Of a stretch of DNA of 64,000 nt, positions 52,357 through 64,000 are shown piece after piece (the first letter of the stretch is position 1; the number at the start of each line of letters is the position of its first letter). The notes beneath the pieces are model-generated. The model had not been told where the DNA came from and ran no database searches. It saw only the letters and a list, made by a program, of their open reading frames with translations. Position numbers and translations under genes: made by a program. Source of the stretch: Synergistaceae bacterium (GTDB lineage: Bacteria; Synergistota; Synergistia; Synergistales; Aminobacteriaceae); contig JAFSSM010000037.1 of assembly GCA_017451025.1 (NCBI GenBank), forward strand, positions 1-64,000, written 5' to 3'.

Positions 52357-53678
52357 GCCTTAACCTCCGGACGACCTACAGACACATACTCAAACCCTCT
52401 GCGCTTCATATCATCCAGCGAATATAAATTCCTGCCGTCAACAATAAGCGGCCTGTTCATTAACTTCTTTATGCGCACAAAATCGGGCTGTCTGTAAATA
52501 TCCCACTCCGTCATCACCGCCAGAGCATCTGCCGAATTTACAGCGTCGTACATGTCGTTCACGTACACAAGTCCCTGCCTGTCGCCGAGAACTGCGCGTG
52601 TCTCGTCAACTGCTCGCGGGTCGCTGGCCTGTATCTTCGCACCTGCATCCAGCAATGAGCGTATAAGTACTTGAGCCGGAGCTTCGCGTGTGTCGCTGGT
52701 CTTGGGCTTGAAGGACAATCCCCACACCGCGATAACTTTTCCCTGCAGGCTGTCGAATCTGGACGCAATCTTCGCAAAAATTGAAGCCTTTGCGCGCTCG
52801 TTCACATCGTCAATTGCCGTGAGAATCTGAGGCTCATACCCGGCCGCCCGCGCAAAATCACGAAGTGCACGGACATCTTTCGGGAAGCATGACCCGCCGT
52901 AACCGCACCCTGCGTTCAGAAATTTTTTCCCTATGCGTTCGTCGAGGCCGATACCCCTGCGGACGCTCTCAACGTTTGCGCCGACGTGCTCGCAAATTCC
53001 GGCCATCTCGTTCATAAAGGAAATTCGGGAGGCCAGCATTGCGTTGGCGGCATACTTGGACATTTCTGCGCTGGCTGTGTCCATGAACAGGAGCTTTGAC
53101 GGCTCAAGGAATGAGTACAGCTGAGTGAAAAGCCTTTCGCCTTCCGGGTCATTCACTCCTATGATTACGCGGTCAGGCTCCAGAAAATCCGTAAGTGATG
53201 ATCCTTCGCGCAGGAACTCGGGATTTGAGGCCATGTACAGCTTGACGGTTGATGCTCTCTTGGCCAGTTCGGACTCTATTATGTTCTGGACGAGCCTGTT
53301 AGTTCCGACCGGGACTGTGGACTTCACGATTACGAGAAGGTCTCCGGTCATTCCCTGCCCTATATCTTTTGCGGCACTCTCTATGTATGAGAGATTCGCA
53401 CTGCCGTCTGGTGCCTGCGGAGTCCCTACGCAGATAAAGCACGCTTCGGATTCGGTGAGGGCTTCTGCTGTAGATGTGGTGAAGGTAAGCCTGCCTTCGC
53501 GCATATTCCTGCTCATCATTTCCTCGAGGCCCGGCTCATAGAATGGAACGGTTCCTTTTTTGAGGGTCTCTACTCTTTCTTCATTGACATCGACGCATAC
53601 AACATTGTTGCCGTAACGCGCCAGGCACGTGCCGGTAACAAGTCCGACATACCCTGTGCCAATAACAACTAACTTCAT
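52353..53678 (-). CDS. ugd: UDP-glucose 6-dehydrogenase
   Basis: Oxidises UDP-glucose to UDP-glucuronate with two NAD, for capsule or other surface polysaccharide. The N-terminal Rossmann motif is GTGYVGLVTG, the catalytic Cys is in GYGGSCFPKDV and the C-terminal domain has the second Rossmann-like region with WGLSFKPKTSDTREAP. Length of 441 is normal. The stop overlaps the small secreted protein gene. With the glycosyltransferases in the window it adds to a surface-glycan theme, though the loci are not adjacent. Confidence 0.97.
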   Translation of the reverse strand: MKLVVIGTGYVGLVTGTCLARYGNNVVCVDVNEERVETLKKGTVPFYEPGLEEMMSRNMREGRLTFTTSTAEALTESEACFICVGTPQAPDGSANLSYIESAAKDIGQGMTGDLLVIVKSTVPVGTNRLVQNIIESELAKRASTVKLYMASNPEFLREGSSLTDFLEPDRVIIGVNDPEGERLFTQLYSFLEPSKLLFMDTASAEMSKYAANAMLASRISFMNEMAGICEHVGANVESVRRGIGLDERIGKKFLNAGCGYGGSCFPKDVRALRDFARAAGYEPQILTAIDDVNERAKASIFAKIASRFDSLQGKVIAVWGLSFKPKTSDTREAPAQVLIRSLLDAGAKIQASDPRAVDETRAVLGDRQGLVYVNDMYDAVNSADALAVMTEWDIYRQPDFVRIKKLMNRPLIVDGRNLYSLDDMKRRGFEYVSVGRPEVKA

Positions 53679-53799
53679 TCCGGATGAAGCACTCCTTGCT
53701 TAATAATTTATGTATGAACACGGAAATTATACACTGGCAGTGAAACTTCTTGAGACAGCCGTGCGAGTGCTTGCTGCTGCTGAAACGAGAGGTGATTTC

Positions 53800-53823
53800 T
53801 GTAGTTGTAAAAGTAGTTGTAAA
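53800..53823 (+). repeat. tandem 12-mer, copy B
   Basis: TGTAGTTGTAAA followed by AGTAGTTGTAAA, differing in one base from copy A at 43345-43368. It sits in a 289-base gap that otherwise holds only the tRNA-Leu promoter. Confidence 0.75.
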
Positions 53824-53918
53824 AATGTCTGGATTTCATGTTTTGGAGAGGCTGTGCTGATATTTTACTACTATTAGTTCACGTTACGATTCGGTCTGTG
53901 CAAAATCTTTTCAGGGGG

Positions 53919-53947
53919 TTGCAAAAAATTCATACTCTGAGTAAAAT
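53919..53947 (+). promoter_or_regulatory. predicted promoter of tRNA-Leu
   Basis: TTGCAA (53919-53924), a 17-base spacer and TAAAAT (53942-53947) stand 20 bases before the tRNA. Confidence 0.6.
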
Positions 53948-53967
53948 AATCCCGCTTTGAACAAATT

Positions 53968-54054
53968 GCCCGGGTGGCGGAATTGGTAGACGCGCTAGAT
54001 TCAGGTTCTAGTGGGCGCAAGTTCGTGGAGGTTCGAGTCCTCTCTCGGGCACCA
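53968..54054 (+). tRNA. tRNA-Leu (anticodon CAG)
   Basis: Acceptor GCCCGGG pairs with CTCGGGC, the D-arm has the class II TGGCGGAATTGGTAGAC form, the anticodon stem-loop is CTAGATTCAGGTTCTAG (anticodon CAG), a long variable arm follows, and the T-arm has GGTTCGAGTCC. CCA is encoded. It lies 36 bases upstream of the rpoB promoter. Confidence 0.95.
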
Positions 54055-54089
54055 TCACTCAAGAATATTACGGGGTATAGTTATGTTGC

Positions 54090-54118
54090 TTGACATGGCT
54101 ATACCTTTTTGCTATTAT
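54090..54118 (+). promoter_or_regulatory. strong predicted promoter of rpoBC
   Basis: Perfect -35 TTGACA (54090-54095), spacer of 17 bases and TATTAT (54113-54118). It lies 46 bases before the rpoB ATG, fitting independent expression of rpoBC. Confidence 0.8.
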
Positions 54119-54163
54119 CCCACATTGCACCCAAACAAACCAGACAATCAGGGGAGGTATAAC

Positions 54164-57856
<3,693 letters not shown>

Positions 57857-57858
57857 AC

Positions 57859-60800
57859 TTGGCCGCAAAAAGAAAGGAAATCACAGGAGTCAGGATAAAG
57901 CTCGCGACTCCTGACAGGATACACGCAATAAGCAAAGGCGAAGTTACGAAGCCGGAGACGATAAATTACCGAACGCTCAGGCCGGAAACTGACGGGCTGT
58001 TCTGCGAAAAGATATTCGGCCCCACGAGGAGCTACGAGTGCAAGTGCGGAAAGTACAAGAGGAGCGGTCCGAAGTTCAAGGGCGTTGTGTGCGAGCACTG
58101 CGGTGTGGAAGTTACGGACAACAGGGTTCGCCGCGAACGCATGGGGCATATCGACTTGGCCGTGCCTGTGGTGCATATCTGGTACTTAAGGGGAATCCCC
58201 AGCAGGTTAAGCCTGCTGCTGGGCACAAGTGCAAAGGACCTCGAGAGAGTCATTTATTTTGCGCCTTCACGCAAAGCCGAAAAGGGCTTTAAGGTTACGG
58301 AATCGTCAAGGCCCGAGATTATCGCGAAGGGCGACGAAGTTTTCGAGAGCGACCTCAAGATTCACACGCACTATCAGGGAGACGGCTTCCAGTACGAAGA
58401 AGCGTTCCAGCTCGAGGGAATCGAGAATGTCCCTGTGGATGTCGGAGATGTTATTACGGCAACGCAAGCGGGAAAATTCCGGACGGATTACGGCAGTGAT
58501 TCGCTGAGGGTTGAGCCTGCGTTTGTTCTGAGTGAAGCGTCGGAAGAACTGGGACTTGAGGCCGGAGCGTTTGTCCCTGCGTCGAAGGCGGGCGAGAATG
58601 ACGTTCGCGCGAAAATCGGCAACAACGAAGCGTTCATCGTAACTTTTGCCGCAAAACTGCCCTACAAGAAGGGTGCAGTTCTCTCACGCAGAGAGCTTAC
58701 GGAATTTGAGGCGAGATTCCCGGGCCGCTTCAGGGTTATGCGCTACGAGAAGAACATAGATGATCCGAGCCACTTAGTGATTGAGCCGGGACGTTCCGGA
58801 TTTTCACAGGGAGATGTTATCTTCGAACACCAGCAGACATTGTGCAGAATGTATGACCCTGATTTTGAGGCAGGAATAGGTGCTGACGGAGTCCTGGCAC
58901 TCATCAACAAGCTGGATCTGGACTTGCTCGCTGACAACCTGCGCGAAATGATCGCCGACAAGTCAGGGCAGACCAAACGCAAACTGATAAAGCGTCTGCA
59001 GGTAGTCGAGGACTTCAGGAAGGGCAACTCCAAGCCGCAGTCTATGATACTAACGGTGCTTCCGGTTATTCCGCCGGACTTGAGGCCGTTGGTACAGCTT
59101 GACGGCGGAAGATTTGCGACAAGCGACCTCAACGACTTATACAGGCGCGTGATTAACCGCAACAACAGGCTCAAGAAATTGCAGGCCCTTAACGCTCCGG
59201 AGATAATCATCCGCAACGAAAAGAGAATGCTTCAGGAATGCGTTGATGCCCTAATCGACAACGGACGTGTAGGAAAAGCCGTGCTCGGTGCAGGGAACAG
59301 GCCGTTAAAGAGTCTGACGGACTTACTGCGCGGCAAAAAGGGACGCTTCCGCCAGAACTTGCTGGGAAAACGCGTAGACTACTCGGGGCGTTCGGTCATA
59401 GTGATCGGGCCTCAGCTTAAGATATATCAGTGCGGACTGCCAAAGCAGATGGCACTTGAGCTGTTCAAGCCGTTCGTGATTCGCAGGCTCGTCGAGGGAG
59501 GATTAGCCCCCAACGTCAAGAACGCAAAGCGCAAGATCGAGAAGGGCGGCGGCGAAATCTGGGAGATTCTCGAAAACATCATCAAGGATCACCCCGTAAT
59601 GCTGAACAGGGCACCGACGCTTCACCGTCTGGGCATTCAGGCGTTCGAGCCGGTGTTAATGGAGGGAAAGGCTATCAGGCTTCACCCGATGGTCTGCACA
59701 GCGTTCAACGCTGACTTCGACGGCGACCAGATGGCTGTACACGTGCCTCTCAGCATCGAGGCACAGGCAGAAGCAAGACTGCTGATGCTCTCTGCCAATA
59801 ACCTGCTCTCTCCTGCGAGCGGAAATCCCGTAGTTACTCCGACACAGGATATAGTTCTGGGAGTGTACTACCTGACGGATATGCGCGAGGGCCTGCCAGG
59901 AGACGGTAAGCACTTCCGCGACACAGAGGACGTGCTTTCGGCAATATCTCACGGCACAGTTCACGTGAACGCCAGAATTTGGCTGAAGGAGAACCCCGAC
60001 GAATGGGGGCATCCCAAAGGCCGCAGGAAGTACATGCTCAACGGTGATATGGTCATTGCGGACAGCTTCGAGGAAGTGCAGGGCGAACCCAGCACGTTAT
60101 TCTTCGAGACCAGCCCGGGAAGAGTTTTGTTCAACACCAGAATCGCAGCGGTGTTACGCTTCGTGAACGAACAGCTCGGCAAAAAGAAGATAGGCAAGCT
60201 ATTAGACGACGCTTATGACAAAGTTGACAGGCCCGGTGTTGTTACTATGCTCGACGAGATAAAGTCTCTGGGCTATCACTGGGCGGCACGCAGCGGAATA
60301 TCCTTCGGAGTTCAGGCAGTGCGCATTCCCGACGAGAAGGCCATAATCACCAATGCAACGCAGGCAGAAGATGACGTTGCGAAGGAAAATTACGAGATGG
60401 GACTTCTCACTCACGACGAGTACCTTGACCAGAAGAGCAAGCTGTGGAGTCAGGCTACAAGGGACATTGCCGAAAAGATAAAGGAGCACATGAGCGAGGA
60501 TAACCCCGTCCGAATGATGGTAGATTCCGGAGCGCGAGGCTCACTTGGCCAGATGGGGCAGATGGCAGGAATACGCGGCCTTATGGCTGACCCGACGGGT
60601 AAGACGATTGACTACCCGATTACGGCGAATTTCCGCGAGGGAATGAACATGCTCGAGTACTTCATATCGACTCACGGCGCAAGGAAGGGCCTCGCCGATA
60701 CAGCACTGCGCACGGCCAAGTCAGGCTACCTCACCAGAAGGCTCGTAGACGTTTCGCAGGACCTGATCATCACTCAGCACGACTGCGGGACAGAGAAGGG

Positions 60801-63126
60801 AATCTGCATACATCCTCTTCTGAGCGAGGGAAAGGTCATGATTGGAATAGCCGAGAGAATTTCCGGACGCACATCGCTTCATGACATCGAGAAGGACGGA
60901 GAAGTTTTCGTGAGGGCCGGTGAAATTATCACTGAGGCAATCGCGAAGAGGATAGAGGCCGCCGGATTCGATGAGGTGTGGGTGAGAAGTCCGCTTGCCT
61001 GCGCGCTCAAGAAGGGTGTATGTCAGGTGTGCTATGGTCATGACCTGTCCTCAAGGAAGCTCGTTCCGATAGGTGAGGCAGTCGGAGTAGTTGCGGCCCA
61101 GTCAATCGGTGAACCAGGTACCCAGCTCACGATGAGGACGTTCCACACCGGAGGCGTTCGCAGTGCTGAGGACATTACGCAGGGTCTTCCGAGAATCGAG
61201 CAGCTCTTCGAGGTAAGGCGGCCGCGCAAGGTCTGTATACTCGCCGGACTGAACGGACACATCAAGGACATAATCACTGAGGGCAAGCGTAAAGTTATCG
61301 TTGAGGATGACGAGGGCAACACGATTACGCACGCAATCCCTTCCGGCCAGGAGATAAAGGAAGGTCTCGAGGTAGGAATGGAAGTCGAGAAAATGACCTA
61401 CCTTACGGAAGGAAGCATTGACCCCCAGCAGCTGCTTGAAGTTGAGGGTATCGACGCTGTGCAGAGGATGCTCGTTGACGAGATTCAGAACGTCTACAAC
61501 TCGCAGGGTGTCAGCATCAACAACAAGCACATCGAGGTAATCCTGAGGAAAGTTGCTCCGCTCAACAAGGTTAGAGTGATTGAGGAAGGCGACACAGATT
61601 TTGTTGCGGGCGATATGGTCTGGGAGGACGAAGTCGAGAACGTCGAATTTAACATCGAAGAGGATAACGAGCGCAGGATTTCCGGAGCAGTTGCGACGCT
61701 TAACGGAGATATTCTGCTTGATTCGGACAAGATAGACGAGGAGATGGTAGGCCTGATAGGCCAGCCGCTCACTGAGGAGATAATCCGCAAGATTCTCACG
61801 CCCGGAACATCGATAAAGACTCTGACGGTCAGCCATGACGGGCAGGAAGTAGATGTAGTGCTCGGAAAGTCTGCGTTCAGGAAGAGAATGGAAGGCTTGA
61901 GGCTTGTGCGTGATGTCAGGACCGACAAGAAATGGAAGATCAAGAAGGGCACAAAGCTGGGCCGTGATGACCTGAAGCGCATAACTTCCGGCGGTCCTAT
62001 GGTTATTCGTGTCAGGGACAAAGATATTATGCAGCGGGCAATTGGCGTGAAGTGGTCCTCCGAGAATATCATGGTGGGCAGCAAGCGTCTCATGCCGCAC
62101 GATACTTTGTTCACGCCGCAGTATGTCGAGGACATAACCCAGAGCGGTATTCACGATATATCCGTGTGGTCGAGCGTGGAGCACTTCAACATAGCTGAAG
62201 AGATGCGCCGTTTCCTGGCCGACAAGGATTATCTGAACAAGGGGCTTTATGAGGACGGCGAGGACACCGGAAGAGTAGTCGACGACGAAATTATCAATGC
62301 CCTTGCTGACGGAACGCTGACCGAGATTGAGATTGAGGACGACGAGGACGGGGTAAAGACCGTAAGGCGTATCGATATGCTGGAGCGTCTTCTGACCAGC
62401 AAGCTCAAGAACAAGATTCTGGTGAGCGTTGTATTACCAGAAAATCCCGAAGAAGAATCGGAAGCAGAAATTCAGCAGGAGGCAGAACCGGAAGCCGAGC
62501 CTCAGCCCGAGACGGAAGAGCCGGTTACGGAAATTCAGGAGGCAGCACCCGAGACGGAAGAACAGCCTGCAGTTTCGGAGGAAGCAGTGCAGACTGAGGA
62601 AGGCCAGCAGGAAATCGGGGAAGAGGAAAAAGTTCCTGAGGAGGAACCGGAGCCTAAATTTTCGGGAGGTCTTGAGCTGAAGGGCAAGGTCATTGATGAG
62701 CTTGCGGCACTGAACCCGATAGATGTTTATGTGAGGTCAGCGAGCACAAAACCGGAAGTTATTCACCTGATACGCGATTACACGTTTGTGCAGAAACTGC
62801 GCGAATTTCCCGAGTGCAAGCCGTTCATTCACGGCATCACTAAGGCGGCGCTCGCAACGGACAGCTTCCTTAGTGCGGCATCGTTCCAGCAGACCGCGCA
62901 GGTACTTGCAGGAGCGGCGGTTAAGGGTGAGCTTGACCCGTTGAGCGGCCTCAAGGAGAACGTCATTATCGGGCACCTGATCCCTGCCGGGACAGGGTCA
63001 GAGGCTTTCAGGGGAATAACCTACAAGAATACTGGCAGGCCGAAGCCTAGAGTCTCCCAGCCTGAAACTGAAGGAGCACAGCAGGAACAGCCGAAATTGG
63101 CCAGCGAGGATTTATTCACGGCATAA
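57859..63126 (+). CDS. rpoC: RNA polymerase beta' subunit with an acidic insertion
   Basis: Largest RNA polymerase subunit, 1755 residues. It starts with TTG 57859, two bases after the rpoB stop, behind a GGGGAG box. The N-terminal zinc finger (CKCGKYK with CEHCG), the catalytic NADFDGDQM and the trigger-loop region ([10 protein letters not shown]) are conserved; a second zinc site has [13 protein letters not shown]. Residues of about 1528-1600 (62441-62660) are an insertion rich in Glu, Pro and Gln (such as [15 protein letters not shown]) just before the conserved last segment [13 protein letters not shown]. The usual rpsL and rpsG do not follow; a terminator does. Confidence 0.98.
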   Translation: MAAKRKEITGVRIKLATPDRIHAISKGEVTKPETINYRTLRPETDGLFCEKIFGPTRSYECKCGKYKRSGPKFKGVVCEHCGVEVTDNRVRRERMGHIDLAVPVVHIWYLRGIPSRLSLLLGTSAKDLERVIYFAPSRKAEKGFKVTESSRPEIIAKGDEVFESDLKIHTHYQGDGFQYEEAFQLEGIENVPVDVGDVITATQAGKFRTDYGSDSLRVEPAFVLSEASEELGLEAGAFVPASKAGENDVRAKIGNNEAFIVTFAAKLPYKKGAVLSRRELTEFEARFPGRFRVMRYEKNIDDPSHLVIEPGRSGFSQGDVIFEHQQTLCRMYDPDFEAGIGADGVLALINKLDLDLLADNLREMIADKSGQTKRKLIKRLQVVEDFRKGNSKPQSMILTVLPVIPPDLRPLVQLDGGRFATSDLNDLYRRVINRNNRLKKLQALNAPEIIIRNEKRMLQECVDALIDNGRVGKAVLGAGNRPLKSLTDLLRGKKGRFRQNLLGKRVDYSGRSVIVIGPQLKIYQCGLPKQMALELFKPFVIRRLVEGGLAPNVKNAKRKIEKGGGEIWEILENIIKDHPVMLNRAPTLHRLGIQAFEPVLMEGKAIRLHPMVCTAFNADFDGDQMAVHVPLSIEAQAEARLLMLSANNLLSPASGNPVVTPTQDIVLGVYYLTDMREGLPGDGKHFRDTEDVLSAISHGTVHVNARIWLKENPDEWGHPKGRRKYMLNGDMVIADSFEEVQGEPSTLFFETSPGRVLFNTRIAAVLRFVNEQLGKKKIGKLLDDAYDKVDRPGVVTMLDEIKSLGYHWAARSGISFGVQAVRIPDEKAIITNATQAEDDVAKENYEMGLLTHDEYLDQKSKLWSQATRDIAEKIKEHMSEDNPVRMMVDSGARGSLGQMGQMAGIRGLMADPTGKTIDYPITANFREGMNMLEYFISTHGARKGLADTALRTAKSGYLTRRLVDVSQDLIITQHDCGTEKGICIHPLLSEGKVMIGIAERISGRTSLHDIEKDGEVFVRAGEIITEAIAKRIEAAGFDEVWVRSPLACALKKGVCQVCYGHDLSSRKLVPIGEAVGVVAAQSIGEPGTQLTMRTFHTGGVRSAEDITQGLPRIEQLFEVRRPRKVCILAGLNGHIKDIITEGKRKVIVEDDEGNTITHAIPSGQEIKEGLEVGMEVEKMTYLTEGSIDPQQLLEVEGIDAVQRMLVDEIQNVYNSQGVSINNKHIEVILRKVAPLNKVRVIEEGDTDFVAGDMVWEDEVENVEFNIEEDNERRISGAVATLNGDILLDSDKIDEEMVGLIGQPLTEEIIRKILTPGTSIKTLTVSHDGQEVDVVLGKSAFRKRMEGLRLVRDVRTDKKWKIKKGTKLGRDDLKRITSGGPMVIRVRDKDIMQRAIGVKWSSENIMVGSKRLMPHDTLFTPQYVEDITQSGIHDISVWSSVEHFNIAEEMRRFLADKDYLNKGLYEDGEDTGRVVDDEIINALADGTLTEIEIEDDEDGVKTVRRIDMLERLLTSKLKNKILVSVVLPENPEEESEAEIQQEAEPEAEPQPETEEPVTEIQEAAPETEEQPAVSEEAVQTEEGQQEIGEEEKVPEEEPEPKFSGGLELKGKVIDELAALNPIDVYVRSASTKPEVIHLIRDYTFVQKLREFPECKPFIHGITKAALATDSFLSAASFQQTAQVLAGAAVKGELDPLSGLKENVIIGHLIPAGTGSEAFRGITYKNTGRPKPRVSQPETEGAQQEQPKLASEDLFTA
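62441..62660 (+). repeat. low-complexity Glu/Pro-coding insertion in rpoC
   Basis: About 73 codons in which Glu, Pro, Gln, Ala and Val make up nearly all residues, without a fixed repeat unit. They split the conserved C-terminal part of RpoC and are probably a flexible surface loop. Confidence 0.8.
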
Positions 63127-63133
63127 AAAAATA

Positions 63134-63166
63134 CCCTCCCTGTTTTTTGCGGGGAGGGCTTTTTTT
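63134..63166 (+). terminator. Rho-independent terminator after rpoC
   Basis: CCCTCCC pairs with GGGAGGG across an 11-base loop and is followed by C and seven T. It ends the rpoBC operon. Confidence 0.9.
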
Positions 63167-63171
63167 GTGTC

Positions 63172-64000
63172 CTAGTAACGCAGATCGTAGGACGGGTAAT
63201 ATATTCTTTCGTCGTTCAAGTTTCCCTTTTGTGCGAGCAGTGCATCACGTCCGGCGGTTCCCATATCCTGAGCAAGGAGCGAAGTCAGAATGTGAACAGC
63301 CAGCATTGAGCCGATAAGGCTGCTGCCGAACATAGGGGAACGATCGCTCACGTAGAAGTTTATGCGCGAGTGCTCACATATCGGAGCGGCCGGGCTGTCG
63401 GTTATTGCTGCGATGAAGACATTGCGGGATGCTGCCATTCTGACGGCTTCGGCTACTTCGATTACGTAGCTGGGCAGTTCGCAGACAATTAACATATCAT
63501 TTTCGCCGATGCTTCTTGCCTGTTCAGTGAGAGATAGTGAACCTCTGCGCATGAGAATGCTTTTCAGGCCAAGCTCCGAGAATCTGGTGTAGAACCATTC
63601 AGCTGGTATAGCCGAAATTCCCCAGCCCATGCAGTAAATAGCTTCGGATTCTTGTGCGGCATTGCAGAAATCAGAGATGAACTCGGGATTAAGCGATATG
63701 CTGCGATAAGTTTCGTCAATGTTGGCGTGTTCCAGCCTGCAAATTTTGCTGGCCATGTTGGAATCGTCAGCGGAAGTGTTCATAGCTGCGGGTATGACTT
63801 GAGCTAGTAATTTGCGCTTGAGAGTATTTTTGAGGTCAGCATAGCCGCTGAAGCCCAGCATTCTGGCGACGCGCACGAGTTGGGCACGGGAAACGCTGAG
63901 CCTTTCTGCTGTTTCGCTGATGGAGTGGAACGCAATTTCTGAGGAGTTGCCGAGAATATACTCAGCGACTCTTCTTGTCTTGGCCGGGAACTCGTTAAGG
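63172..64000 (-). CDS. MurR/RpiR-family regulator (5' end cut off)
   Basis: Transcriptional regulator of sugar-phosphate or amino-sugar metabolism. The frame is open to the right edge, so the N-terminus is missing. The visible start is the end of the HTH_6 domain (EIAFHSISETAERLSVSRAQ, then VRVARMLGFSGYADLK). The SIS domain follows, where a phosphosugar would bind (IYCMGWGISAIPAEWF, ENDMLIVCELPSYVIEV, and ITDSPAAPICEHS). The stop is a few bases after the rpoC terminator, in convergent orientation. Targets would be upstream, outside the window. Confidence 0.88.
   Translation of the reverse strand, partial: LNEFPAKTRRVAEYILGNSSEIAFHSISETAERLSVSRAQLVRVARMLGFSGYADLKNTLKRKLLAQVIPAAMNTSADDSNMASKICRLEHANIDETYRSISLNPEFISDFCNAAQESEAIYCMGWGISAIPAEWFYTRFSELGLKSILMRRGSLSLTEQARSIGENDMLIVCELPSYVIEVAEAVRMAASRNVFIAAITDSPAAPICEHSRINFYVSDRSPMFGSSLIGSMLAVHILTSLLAQDMGTAGRDALLAQKGNLNDERIYYPSYDLRY

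Noticed and set aside
53874-54062. Minus-strand open frame across the tRNA-Leu
   Set aside because: It consists mostly of the antisense of the tRNA and has no coding signs.
54011-54163. Extension of rpoB back into the tRNA
   Set aside because: The frame is open, but it includes the promoter and half of a tRNA; GGGGAGG and the conserved N-terminus fix the start at 54164.
61102-62184. 360-codon minus-strand open frame
   Set aside because: It is a shadow of rpoC with no ribosome site or domain.

Overview
The window looks like chromosomal DNA of a member of the phylum Synergistota, probably an animal-associated or gut anaerobe. The strongest clue is three exported proteins (19819-25401, 27837-29426, 50733-51782) that end in a Synergist-CTERM-like tail: a Gly-Gly-Cys motif, one hydrophobic helix and a short basic end. 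An anaerobic life style fits the methylmalonyl-CoA-type biotin decarboxylase genes, the anaerobic type of cobaltochelatase CbiK, the beta-glucoside PTS and the B12/folate methionine genes. Most genes are intact and ordinary, so assignments to well-known families are firm; the species is not identifiable by reading.

Layout, left to right. 1-5440: a TPP enzyme cut by the left edge, two small unknown genes, then a decaying surface-glycan locus (GT4 glycosyltransferase, ABC ATPase fragment, GT11 fucosyltransferase) and nikR. 5520-9492: S9 peptidase and folP, then a 5'-truncated GT8 gene. 9527-16336: gyrA-psd-pssA with overlapping ends, speD with an esterase-like gene, metF with a B12-reactivation-domain gene. 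16374-25401: a beta-glucoside PTS transporter and 6-phospho-beta-glucosidase, then a 1860-residue LRR surface protein. 25475-32949: Fic protein, guaA, subtilase, tRNA-Thr, rho, pfkA and a secreted protein. 33185-40736: a tight six-gene signalling operon. 40822-44514: decarboxylase subunits and a CcrM-like methyltransferase. 44515-50623: a NarL-type two-component pair, HD protein, GT2 glycosyltransferase, CbiK and an FGGY kinase. 50733-53678: a TDTPG-repeat surface protein, a small secreted protein and UDP-glucose dehydrogenase. 53968-63126: tRNA-Leu and rpoB-rpoC, then a MurR/RpiR regulator cut by the right edge.

Two things stand out. First, three glycosyltransferase genes each carry a different short tandem repeat: (GACCGCA)3 before the GT4 gene, (GACCA)5 before the fucosyltransferase, and a 16-base G tract inside the GT2 gene. 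The GT4 gene has no start codon in its own frame, but one more heptamer would join it to an upstream GTG. A 17th G in the GT2 gene would give an immediate stop. This is the pattern of phase-variable surface glycan genes, apparently using three different repeat types. Second, the operon at 33185-40736 puts a STAS protein, an LPG-synthase-like GNAT protein, an EamA permease fused to further membrane helices and a degenerate HATPase-like tail, a Cache-HAMP-PP2C-HATPase phosphatase, an ATPase fused to a cyclic-nucleotide-binding domain, and an EamA permease with a 14-histidine tail into one unit. It reads as a membrane-linked partner-switching module, and no sigma factor is present in the window.
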